Shown: positions 57,598-64,000 of the stretch, piece after piece
Layout: each line of letters starts with the position of its first letter
How positions within the stretch are numbered: the first letter of the stretch is position 1
NCBI GenBank assembly: GCA_003712055.1
Contig: RHLJ01000002.1
Span: 434,001-498,000 of the forward strand
Direction of reading: 5' to 3'
DNA from: Balneola sp.
Lineage (GTDB): Bacteria; Bacteroidota; Rhodothermia; Balneolales; Balneolaceae
Length of the DNA stretch: 64,000 nt
Program-made: the position numbers and the translations under genes
Notes under the pieces: model-generated
What the model was told of the DNA's origin: nothing
The model's database searches: none
The model's input: only the letters and a program-made list of their open reading frames with translations

Positions 57598-58874
57598 AGT
57601 GAAAGAGTTGCTTGTCTAGAGTTAAAAACCTGTTCGCTAAAACGATACGTTTCGTATGTTCTATTAAGAAACTCAATGATTGAATACCCAAGTTCCCTTC
57701 CTAGATTTACAGGGACAGCATTCCCAATCTGCTTATACTGATTTGTTACTGATCCAGCAAATTTCCAGTTGTCAGGAAATGTTTGGATCCTTGCATATTC
57801 TCTAACAGTAAAAGGGCGGGTTTCTTCAGGATGACAGCGTTCTGTTTGTTTTTGAGCAGGGCTACAAGTAAGAGTCAAACTTGGTTCGCTCCAGCTAATT
57901 CTTCTTGCCATTCCTGTTTTCCCTCCTCCAAGATAAAAGCTCTTTTGCATGTATTCCTTCTGTAAATCAATTGGAAGGTCTCGCCAATATCCCCCGGGAG
58001 GGACAAGATCTAATATTTCTTTTTTCCTTTGAGGGTATGAAGAGCCTTCTGAACTTGGGACATCAGTATCAAAAAGTTCTCCCTTTTTTAATGCATCTCT
58101 TAGTGTATATATTTTTTTATAGGGTTTTGGGTAATTAAAATCTATTTCAATGTCTTTTCTAATACCTACCAATATTAACCGTTCTCTTTTCTGAGGAACG
58201 TTATAAAATATGGCTTTTAATATTCTAGGATTTAATGGCTTATACCCAATCTCATCAAGTACAGATTTCATTCCTTCTAATGTATTTCCTCCATCGTGAT
58301 TCAAAAGGCCGCGGACATTTTCTGCAACACAAAGAATTGGTTGCGTTTCGTCAACAACTCTAGCAAACTCATAGAATAAGGTGCCTCTAGCGTCCTCGAA
58401 CCCTAATTTTTTTCCAGCATAACTGAATGCCTGACAAGGAAATCCACCAGTTACAACATCAACTTTTCCTCTGTAAGACTTGAAAGATACATTTTTAATA
58501 TCGTCTTCAATTACATGCCAGTTTGGTCTATTGATTCGTAATGTCTCTGCTGCCCAATGATCAACTTCATTTAGTGCAGCACAATTCAGTCCAGCTTTTT
58601 CTAAACCCAAAGCTAAACCGCCTGCTCCAGCAAATAACTCTAAAACTGAGTATTGATTATCAGGTTCTTTTTTATTCCCATTTTCATGGTTATTAAATAG
58701 GAAGTCTAGTTCATCAAATATTTTTAACTGTTCTTTTTTGTAGACTCTATAGTTGCTCATTGGCTCTCTTACAGCAACTAATTTTCCATTATTATCCCAT
58801 CTTCTAAGAGTTTCTTTGCTTTTACCAAGCAAGTCTGCAACTTCCGAAATAGTATAGTAATCTTTCATAACCAT
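57594..58874 (-). CDS. C5-cytosine DNA methyltransferase with N-terminal MerR/excisionase-like HTH
   Basis: The protein has 426 residues. Residues 5-50 (YYTISEVADLLGKSKETLRR) form a MerR-type winged helix. The methylase follows: motif I VLELFAGAGGLALGLEKAG, motif IV GGFPCQAFSYAG with catalytic Cys147, motif VI ENVRG, motif VIII QKRERLILVG, the variable region, and motif X GNAVPVNLG. It protects the host from the convergent endonuclease by making 5-methylcytosine in the target. The HTH probably autorepresses expression. ATG at 58874 or 58868 are both possible starts. Confidence 0.92.
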   Translation of the reverse strand: MVMKDYYTISEVADLLGKSKETLRRWDNNGKLVAVREPMSNYRVYKKEQLKIFDELDFLFNNHENGNKKEPDNQYSVLELFAGAGGLALGLEKAGLNCAALNEVDHWAAETLRINRPNWHVIEDDIKNVSFKSYRGKVDVVTGGFPCQAFSYAGKKLGFEDARGTLFYEFARVVDETQPILCVAENVRGLLNHDGGNTLEGMKSVLDEIGYKPLNPRILKAIFYNVPQKRERLILVGIRKDIEIDFNYPKPYKKIYTLRDALKKGELFDTDVPSSEGSSYPQRKKEILDLVPPGGYWRDLPIDLQKEYMQKSFYLGGGKTGMARRISWSEPSLTLTCSPAQKQTERCHPEETRPFTVREYARIQTFPDNWKFAGSVTNQYKQIGNAVPVNLGRELGYSIIEFLNRTYETYRFSEQVFNSRQATLSL

Positions 58875-58899
58875 GTGTAATGTTTAATAACGTGGTTAT
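58866..58899. promoter_or_regulatory. Candidate operator between methyltransferase and vsr-like gene
   Basis: ATAACCA (58867-58873) and TGGTTAT (58893-58899) are inverted repeats. The left arm covers the methyltransferase start codons and the right arm overlaps a TATAAT-like box that could serve the vsr-like gene. It is a plausible binding site for the HTH of the methyltransferase. Confidence 0.4.
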
Positions 58900-58934
58900 A
58901 ATATGTATTAAATATGTAAAGCTCAATACAGGAA

Positions 58935-59402
58935 ATGTCAATTAAGTATCAAGAAGAACCTATTAAAGTTCCTAGATTTGAAGAATCAAGTGGGTTTTAT
59001 ACAACTGAAGATAGAAGCAGGCTTATGTCAAAAATAAAACGAAAGAACACTAAGCCTGAAATTATTCTCCGGAAGTCTCTTTATGAGCTTGGGTTTAGGT
59101 ATCGTATTGATTTCAAAGGCTTACCTGGGAGACCAGATATCTCTAACAAATCCAAAAAAATTGCAATTTTTATCGATGGCGAGTTCTGGCATGGATATAA
59201 TTGGGAAGAAAAGAAAAAGTCAATCAAGTCAAATAGAGAATTTTGGATTCCAAAGATTGAAAGAAATATGCAGAGAGATAGGGAAAACAATAGACAACTA
59301 AAAGAAATGGATTATCATGTTCTTCGTTTTTGGGAACATGAAATAAAGAAACACTTAGACATTTGTGTAGAGGAAGTTTTTCAGTATTTGAGATCAGGTT
59401 AA
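58935..59402 (+). CDS. Vsr-like very-short-patch mismatch endonuclease
   Basis: The protein has 155 residues. The family core is present: RSRLMSKIKRKNTKPEIILR, LPGRPDIS with catalytic Asp68, IFIDGEFWHGYNW with His86, and FWIPKIERNMQRDRENNRQL. Vsr nicks T-G mismatches left by deamination of 5-methylcytosine, so pairing with a C5 methylase makes sense. The Cys and His residues that bind zinc in E. coli Vsr are replaced. It is divergent from the methyltransferase with 60 bases between. Confidence 0.88.
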   Translation: MSIKYQEEPIKVPRFEESSGFYTTEDRSRLMSKIKRKNTKPEIILRKSLYELGFRYRIDFKGLPGRPDISNKSKKIAIFIDGEFWHGYNWEEKKKSIKSNREFWIPKIERNMQRDRENNRQLKEMDYHVLRFWEHEIKKHLDICVEEVFQYLRSG

Positions 59403-59404
59403 AT

Positions 59405-59899
59405 CTAGTTTTTTCTTTCCAACCTCATCACCATACACTCATCCTCACCAAAAGTGCGGTATTCCACAAACTTGAAGCCAAGGCGTTTATAGAACCTTAT
59501 TGCATCTGTATTGGTAATTAAAGGATCGATGATAATTGCGGTTACCTTAGGGTTAGAGAAGCAATGATCGAATGCAAGGTTCATCATTTGAGCGCCATAA
59601 CCTTTTCCCAAATCATCGGCTTCGCCTATCCAGATATCTATAGCACGAAGGTCCTGCTCTACTTCTCCCCAGTAATGAGTTTCTTCATTTGCAGGATCAA
59701 TGATTTGAACCATTCCAATAGGGTGATCTCCCAACATGGCTATGAATAATTCTACATAGGGAGAATCTTTGGCTATTTCTTCTTCCCACTCCCATTCATC
59801 ATCCTCTCCGGAAGCAGCAATTACATGAGGTTGTTCATCCCAATGTTGCAATATGGGAATGTCTTCAAGAGTAGCCGGGCGTAAAGTGATATCAGTCAT
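59405..59899 (-). CDS. GNAT acetyltransferase related to AAC(6')
   Basis: The start at ATG 59899 gives 164 residues (a TTG one codon before is possible). The acetyl-CoA loop is DLGKGYGAQMMN, and NTDAIRFYKRLGF is the typical GNAT C-terminal motif. From LRPATLEDIPIL through FIAMLGDHPIGMVQ to the end, the order and several segments resemble aminoglycoside 6'-N-acetyltransferases of the AAC(6')-Ib group. Whether it modifies drugs or another amine, such as a siderophore precursor, is not known. It overlaps the upstream peptidase gene by eight bases. Confidence 0.82.
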   Translation of the reverse strand: MTDITLRPATLEDIPILQHWDEQPHVIAASGEDDEWEWEEEIAKDSPYVELFIAMLGDHPIGMVQIIDPANEETHYWGEVEQDLRAIDIWIGEADDLGKGYGAQMMNLAFDHCFSNPKVTAIIIDPLITNTDAIRFYKRLGFKFVEYRTFGEDECMVMRLERKN

Positions 59900-60743
59900 C
59901 AATTACAGTGCGGTTTTCCATGTCATATTTATCACCTGATCGGAGGAAGTAGAAAAGCTCACTGCTAGGAGGAAGAGTCTTCTGAGAGCTTCCTTCTCTT
60001 GACCAGAAAGTCCCATCAAAAATGATGACGTAGCTATCACCAATTACTTCGAATTGGTTACCCTGAACTACTGCAGCTGTTCCTTCATCTACACTAATTC
60101 CCAATAACTCAGGGCGGTTTTTAAGAATATCAAACATATCGAAATGACGGTTTCGGGCAATTACATGTTGGTCAATAGCGATATTCTTTACAAAGCCAAA
60201 TCCTTCTTCATGATCTCCCATCATAATCTGGTTGGTTCTGGTATCTCCTCTTGCTAAATAAGAGCCCTGAATAGTAGCACCTGCAGAAGACCCTCCGATT
60301 ACTCCACCTCGTTCAAGAACTTCCCAAAAAGCTGCTTCCGTTTTAGTACCAGCGTAGGCATCAACAAGCCTCCATTGGCGGCCACCTCCAAAAAATACAC
60401 CTGCCGCTGTTTTAAGAGGCTCAATGAAAGCGTCTGTATCAGCTTCTTTCGGGTCACGAGTATGTAATACGATAACATTAGTTGCTCCAAAATTTCTTAA
60501 GGCCTGTGCTCCTCCCGAGTTTTGAGTGATGTTATCTGAACCTGATGCAGTTGGGATTACTACGATGGGAGCATCCAGTCCACCTGCTAATTCCATAAAT
60601 TTTTCTATAACACTATCCGGCATACGCCCTCCACCAACTATAACCAGAGAACCGTTTTCCGGACCAGTTGTCACAGCTTTTTGTGCATCAACTGGAATAG
60701 ATAGAAGAAGAAAAAGAATACAGAAGAGATAGAAAGATTTCAT
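59892..60743 (-). CDS. Secreted cyanophycinase-like serine peptidase (S51 family)
   Basis: I chose ATG 60743 (283 residues; MKSFYLFCILFLLLSIPVDAQ); ATGs at 60752 and 60755 are alternatives. A signal peptide is clear. The S51 fold marks are GSLVIVGGGRMPD, GVFFGGGRQWRLV and the nucleophile Ser in VIGGSSAGATIQG, followed by DQHVIARNRHFDMF. Cyanophycinase splits the storage polymer cyanophycin into beta-Asp-Arg dipeptides; exported homologues let bacteria feed on it. Other isoaspartyl peptide substrates are possible. Confidence 0.85.
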   Translation of the reverse strand: MKSFYLFCILFLLLSIPVDAQKAVTTGPENGSLVIVGGGRMPDSVIEKFMELAGGLDAPIVVIPTASGSDNITQNSGGAQALRNFGATNVIVLHTRDPKEADTDAFIEPLKTAAGVFFGGGRQWRLVDAYAGTKTEAAFWEVLERGGVIGGSSAGATIQGSYLARGDTRTNQIMMGDHEEGFGFVKNIAIDQHVIARNRHFDMFDILKNRPELLGISVDEGTAAVVQGNQFEVIGDSYVIIFDGTFWSREGSSQKTLPPSSELFYFLRSGDKYDMENRTVIDD

Positions 60744-60815
60744 AAAGTGCATCATTTAATTTGAGCACTAATGAAAAGGTTTATTTCGAGATTATAAAAT
60801 CTTTCTTCGATTTAT

Positions 60816-61139
60816 TTATCTATTGCAGCTGGAGAAATGGTAATGGTTCTTCCCTTTTACAAAATCGAAGGTGTGATGATGGTGATCAAATAAAAGGTGT
60901 GAAGCATAAGGCTCTGCAAAAGCAGCTCCCGTTGCAAGAAGTAATACCACGATTAACCCGGTAGTTCGCCTGCCTTTCTTTTTTGAGTTTTTTAGAATCC
61001 ATGCCACCCAGGTAAGGATACCCACTATGACAATTTTAAACAGGCGTTGTTCCCAGCTTATCCATGGATTAAATCCACCAATGATCCATAGAAATAGAAT
61101 AGCAGCGCCAACAAGGAAGATAGCTTTAGAGTTTTTCAT
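60816..61139 (-). CDS. Hypothetical membrane protein with histidine-rich tail
   Basis: The protein has 107 residues with three hydrophobic segments (5-23, 33-49, 63-80). The C-terminal tail FDHHHHTFDFVKGKNHYHFSSC has six His and a Cys, which may bind metal. The first 50 residues (FLWIIGGFNPWISWEQRLFK) align by eye with the next small protein at 61238-61423, so the two look like paralogues. Function unknown. Confidence 0.55.
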   Translation of the reverse strand: MKNSKAIFLVGAAILFLWIIGGFNPWISWEQRLFKIVIVGILTWVAWILKNSKKKGRRTTGLIVVLLLATGAAFAEPYASHLLFDHHHHTFDFVKGKNHYHFSSCNR

Positions 61140-61181
61140 GACTAGAAAATTTGTTGCAACACTCTAAGCACGAATGGAAAT

Positions 61182-61213
61182 AAAAAAGGTTTCGCTCGGT
61201 CAGGAACGAAACC
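61182..61213 (-). terminator. Rho-independent terminator (minus strand)
   Basis: On the minus strand GGTTTCG pairs with CGAAACC around a 12-base loop and is followed by six T. It ends the 61-residue membrane protein gene. Confidence 0.75.
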
Positions 61214-61237
61214 ATTAATTTACGATAGGTTTTCTAA

Positions 61238-61423
61238 CTAACTAATCTTGTTAAAGAGTGCTGTCTTTGCCTCTTTTAACACTAACAAGGCCGCAAAAAT
61301 AAGTCCGGTAAGTACAGCTCTAATGGTCATTTCTGCCATAGAGATTCCGGATTCAAATCCTCCGAGTATTCCAAATAGAGTTATAGCAAGAACGATGGTG
61401 ATGATGTATTTTGAAAATTCCAT
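61238..61423 (-). CDS. Hypothetical 61-residue membrane protein
   Basis: The ATG at 61423 is preceded by AGAGG at a good distance, so this start is better than the longer frame from 61531. The protein has two hydrophobic stretches and the motif ILGGFESGISMAEMTIRAVLTG, similar to its neighbour at 60816-61139. It is probably an inner-membrane protein; the function is unknown. Confidence 0.6.
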   Translation of the reverse strand: MEFSKYIITIVLAITLFGILGGFESGISMAEMTIRAVLTGLIFAALLVLKEAKTALFNKIS

Positions 61424-61551
61424 GATAATGATCCTCTTGTGATTTCTGATGACCGACTGTATGACGAGAGGAATCCAAAAAAAGTGACAAACAAAATCGC
61501 TTTTTTGAACGATTTTACAAGTTCTTAACAAATATCCGCCAGGCTTAACAA

Positions 61552-62499
61552 TTACTTTTCCTTTCTCCAGAAGGCTGCAAGAATGGAACCAGTAATATTT
61601 TGGATAATGCTGAATAAGGCAGGAGCCAATCCCATTGTTGCGATCTTCCCCATTTCAACTGCGATTCCTGAAGCCAGTCCCGAGTTTTGGAGACCAACTT
61701 CAAATGCAATGGTTCTGGCTGATTTTTTATCCATTCCAAGTAGTGTACTTAATCCATACCCCAATACATAACCAATTGAGTTATGAAGAAGAACAATACC
61801 AATTAATAGGAACCCAATAGAGAGTATCGAATCTCGTCCTGACGCTGTGATAATTGCAATGATGAACGTGATGCCCGCCATTGAAAAAATGGGCATAATC
61901 TTTTCGAAGATTTTAAAACGCTCATATAAGAAATGATTGAAGATTAAGCCTCCTATGATGGGTAAGAGTACAATTTTAGTAATGCTCCAAAGCATGGCTA
62001 ATGCATCAATGGGAACATAGCTACTGGCTAACAATTTCATGAGCAAAGGCGTGGAAAAAGGAGCTATAACCGTGGCACAGGCGGTAAGAGTAATGGAAAG
62101 GGCCAGGTTAGACTTGGAAATAAAGCTCATTACATTTGAAGCAAGTCCACTAGGTGATGAACCTACTAATATTACTCCTGCAGCTATTTCAGCTGGAAGG
62201 TCGGCTACCAGTACTAAAAAGAAGCCAATAACAGGCATTATTGAGAATTGACAAAGTAAACCAACCAAAATAGCCCGAGGCATTTTAATTACTCCTGCAA
62301 AATCTTTGATACTCATGGTAGTACCCATACCAAACATGATTGCCATCAATAGGGGAATAATAAGAGCGCTTAATTTGAAATCTCCCCAACTTGTAAAATG
62401 AGTGGGGAATATAAGCGCCCAAGCCACAGCGATGATTACCGAAGCGGTAAACGCGATATTTTTTACCTGGATTTTTTGGGTGTCTGCAGGATTCGACAT
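61552..62499 (-). CDS. BASS-family (bile acid:sodium symporter-like) transporter
   Basis: The ATG at 62499 gives 315 residues (a TTG seven codons earlier also fits). About nine or ten transmembrane helices. Family marks: GMGTTMSIKDFAGVIKMP, GVILVGSSPSGLASNVMSF and the sodium-site EVGLQNSGLASGIA. Bacterial members move organic anions such as pantoate or pyruvate with sodium. A short stem AAAATCG/CGATTTT at 61493-61516 follows on the minus strand. Confidence 0.9.
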   Translation of the reverse strand: MSNPADTQKIQVKNIAFTASVIIAVAWALIFPTHFTSWGDFKLSALIIPLLMAIMFGMGTTMSIKDFAGVIKMPRAILVGLLCQFSIMPVIGFFLVLVADLPAEIAAGVILVGSSPSGLASNVMSFISKSNLALSITLTACATVIAPFSTPLLMKLLASSYVPIDALAMLWSITKIVLLPIIGGLIFNHFLYERFKIFEKIMPIFSMAGITFIIAIITASGRDSILSIGFLLIGIVLLHNSIGYVLGYGLSTLLGMDKKSARTIAFEVGLQNSGLASGIAVEMGKIATMGLAPALFSIIQNITGSILAAFWRKEK

Positions 62500-62568
62500 G
62501 GCTAAATTATTGATCGCCAAGTATAAGAATCCTAACTATATAAAGAAGGTGAAAGTTAGTTTATAAGA

Positions 62569-62997
62569 CTACCCCATAAGATTCAACGCATCATCAGTTC
62601 CCATCTTTTCATACTCTTCATCATTGGGTTCCCAGAGTTCTATCTTGTATCCATTCGGATCCATGATCCATCCAAATTTTCCGTATTCGAAGGACTCCAT
62701 TTCTCCAACTACTTCTACGCCTTCTTCTCTAAGAGTAGCCAGAAGCTCTTCAAGGTTTTCAACGCGGTAATTGATCATTGCATCTTTTGTGCTTGGATTG
62801 GTATAAGTAGTATCGCTTTTAAAAATACTCCAGGCAGTGAACCCCTTTTTTGATTCATCACCTCCGTGGCGCCATTCAAAGGTTCCTCCCCATTGTCCTG
62901 TTTTTATTCCAAGGTGTTTTAAATACCATTCATTTGTGGCCTTTGGGTCATCTGCTTTCAGGAAGACTCCTCCGATTCCGGTTACTCTTCGTTTCAT
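62569..62997 (-). CDS. VOC/glyoxalase-fold protein 1
   Basis: The protein has 142 residues of the vicinal oxygen chelate fold: GIGGVFLKADDPKATNEWYL at the first beta-alpha unit and GKFGWIMDPNGYKIELWEP at the last, with Glu in the usual metal position. These may be dioxygenases, isomerases or resistance proteins. The start overlaps the stop of the upstream VOC gene by four bases (ATGA). Confidence 0.82.
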   Translation of the reverse strand: MKRRVTGIGGVFLKADDPKATNEWYLKHLGIKTGQWGGTFEWRHGGDESKKGFTAWSIFKSDTTYTNPSTKDAMINYRVENLEELLATLREEGVEVVGEMESFEYGKFGWIMDPNGYKIELWEPNDEEYEKMGTDDALNLMG

Positions 62998-63371
62998 TGT
63001 GGTGTTGGTTTAGTGATTATTCCTAGTGTGTTGCCGGCAATGTCGTTAAACCAGGCAAAGCGTTGCCCATTGGGTAGCGCAATAGGTGGGACTTTAGTCG
63101 TTCCCCCAGCATTTTCAATGCGTTCAAGAGCTTTTTCAATATCATCAACCTGGATGTAGAACAACACATAGTGGTCAATTTCGGTAACTAATGAGGTGAT
63201 GAATCCATTAATACTATCCTCATTCTTGGTATCAATGCTATCCATATTGTCTGCTTTTGCAATATTCCAGTCAAAACAAGCTTCATAAAAAGCAGAAGTT
63301 TCACTTTGGTTACTACAGCCAATCTCAAAAAAGGATATCGGATTAGTTCCAGTATTCATTTTCTTACTCAC
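62994..63371 (-). CDS. VOC/glyoxalase-fold protein 2
   Basis: The protein has 125 residues from a GTG at 63371, which overlaps the upstream stop by four bases; ATG at 63359 is an alternative. ISFFEIGCSNQSETSAFYEA and VPPIALPNGQRFAWFNDIAG fit the VOC fold of the PhnB/lactoylglutathione lyase-like group. The last metal ligand is replaced by Gly (NTLGII), so it may not be an active metalloenzyme. Coupled to genes on both sides. Confidence 0.78.
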   Translation of the reverse strand: MSKKMNTGTNPISFFEIGCSNQSETSAFYEACFDWNIAKADNMDSIDTKNEDSINGFITSLVTEIDHYVLFYIQVDDIEKALERIENAGGTTKVPPIALPNGQRFAWFNDIAGNTLGIITKPTPQ

Positions 63372-63727
63372 TCGTTATGTTGATCAATGAGGATTTGATT
63401 ACCGTCTGGATCGGTGATGCAAAAATGACAAGGACCTTTTTCATCTTTAACCGATTCCGACTCCATAATAAAATTAATGGAGTCGTCGGCTTTTAACTCT
63501 TTATAGATACCCCTCGCATTGGTTGGATTGAAGGTGATAATGTTTTCTTCGAACATATCCTGGAATAGGCCAATCTTAACATCTTGTCTCTTCATAATTA
63601 ACCATTTTTCCTCTACTGAACCATATTCGGTTAGAGCTTCAAATCCTAGTTTCTCATAAAATGCTTTTGAGCTAGCAATATCTTTTACCGCAAGCGATGT
63701 GGAGTGGGTACCTAATTCAGGGATCAT
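63368..63727 (-). CDS. VOC/glyoxalase-fold protein 3
   Basis: The ATG at 63727 gives 119 residues (MIPELGTHSTSLAVKDIASS). An apparent N-terminal extension up to 63829 is an out-of-frame reading of the upstream DUF6265 gene. The C-terminal CHFCITDPDGNQILIDQH carries the final VOC strand. It follows the DUF6265 stop by four bases and overlaps the next gene, so four genes form one transcript. Confidence 0.82.
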   Translation of the reverse strand: MIPELGTHSTSLAVKDIASSKAFYEKLGFEALTEYGSVEEKWLIMKRQDVKIGLFQDMFEENIITFNPTNARGIYKELKADDSINFIMESESVKDEKGPCHFCITDPDGNQILIDQHNE

Positions 63728-63731
63728 AATG

Positions 63732-64000
63732 TTATTCGTTTTGATTAAAAGTTGTCTTATTCCAAGTCCATTGCATTCCTTTTTCACCTGATTCATCTTC
63801 GATTCGAGCTGTGAGGGAATTTTCTTCAAGTGAGTAAATAATGCGTTGAGGAAAGTCGTGCTCTAGGTTTTCAAAAACAGCTTTATTTGCAGAAACCTCT
63901 TTAAGCTTAAAAGAAGTAGAAGGTCCTCCTCCGAGACTAGCTACATAATGAATTTCGTTGTTGATTTGTACAATTCTAAGGTACTCGAAAGAACCTCTGC
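63732..64000 (-). CDS. DUF6265-like protein, 5' part beyond the window
   Basis: An open frame enters from the window edge on the minus strand and stops at 63732. The 88 visible residues include RGSFEYLRIVQINNEIHYVA, then FKLKEVSANKAVFENLEHDF and PQRIIYSLEENSLTARIEDE, the pattern of DUF6265 proteins, which are small beta-rich proteins of unknown function. No start codon is inside the window. Confidence 0.75.
   Translation of the reverse strand, partial: RGSFEYLRIVQINNEIHYVASLGGGPSTSFKLKEVSANKAVFENLEHDFPQRIIYSLEENSLTARIEDESGEKGMQWTWNKTTFNQNE

Noticed and set aside
56893-59402. A novel multi-gene defence system beyond restriction-modification
   Set aside because: The three genes fit known roles (endonuclease, C5 methylase, Vsr) and no helicase, NTPase or toxin gene is next to them.
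61424-61531. Longer start for the 61-residue membrane protein
   Set aside because: The extra residues are unlike the paralogue, and AGAGG sits before the ATG at 61423.
63728-63829. N-terminal extension of the third VOC protein
   Set aside because: The region is better read in another frame as the end of a DUF6265 gene, and the VOC fold begins at ATG 63727.

Overview
This 64 kb window is a gene-dense bacterial chromosome segment, about 40% GC by eye, with no rRNA, tRNA, CRISPR array, insertion sequence or prophage that I can see. Several traits suggest the Bacteroidota/Balneolota side of the tree: -7 promoter boxes of the TAnnTTTG type ahead of mnmA, an adenosine-kinase-like gene and a DAHP synthase; few strong Shine-Dalgarno sites; single-domain MnmD; DUF4412, DUF4097 and DUF5060 proteins; SemiSWEET; and class II DAHP synthase. 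A marine Balneola/Gracilimonas-like organism is my best guess, but no ribosomal marker is present to prove it.

Layout. 1-9 kb: end of a membrane protein, an HNH nuclease, a DsrE-like protein, a secreted nucleoside hydrolase and glycosidase-like lipoprotein, mnmA, DUF4412 and a DUF255 thioredoxin-fold protein. 9-20 kb: a multidomain class III cyclase, ndk, NamZ-like muramidase, rlmB, a GDPD phosphodiesterase, pyrG-NUDIX, an amidohydrolase lipoprotein and a PA0069-type radical SAM protein. 20-35 kb: OsmC, a histidine-rich membrane protein, purF-engB-serA, mnmD with a DUF4097 protein, M20 peptidase and FAD oxidoreductase, CoA-pyrophosphatase-type NUDIX, and a tightly overlapping kinase-SemiSWEET-rdgB-symporter operon. 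35-49 kb: two aminotransferases and a sulfotransferase, purA, secD-secF-STAS, uvrA, a response-regulator cyclase and class II DAHP synthase.

49-57 kb is a protein quality-control neighbourhood: hsp20, a DegQ/HtrA protease and clpB, with two unknown genes between. hsp20 carries a good sigma-54 (-24/-12) promoter match with an upstream inverted repeat placed like an enhancer site. 57-59.4 kb is an AT-rich restriction-modification island (PD-(D/E)XK endonuclease, C5-cytosine methyltransferase with an N-terminal MerR/excisionase-like HTH, Vsr-like nuclease lacking the usual zinc ligands), probably acquired horizontally. 59.4-64 kb holds an AAC(6')-like acetyltransferase, a secreted cyanophycinase-like peptidase, two related small membrane proteins, a BASS transporter, three VOC-fold proteins and the end of a DUF6265 gene cut by the window edge.

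Themes that tie genes together: nucleotide supply and cleaning (purF, purA, pyrG, ndk, rdgB, NUDIX, nucleoside hydrolase, PfkB kinase), wobble-uridine modification (mnmA and mnmD), cAMP-type signalling (two cyclases) and proteostasis. Scattered through intergenic spaces are short palindromic repeats: two REPIN-like elements of about 107 bp, one 72-bp relative, a 28-bp perfect palindrome before the GDPD gene, and a tandem heptamer array.
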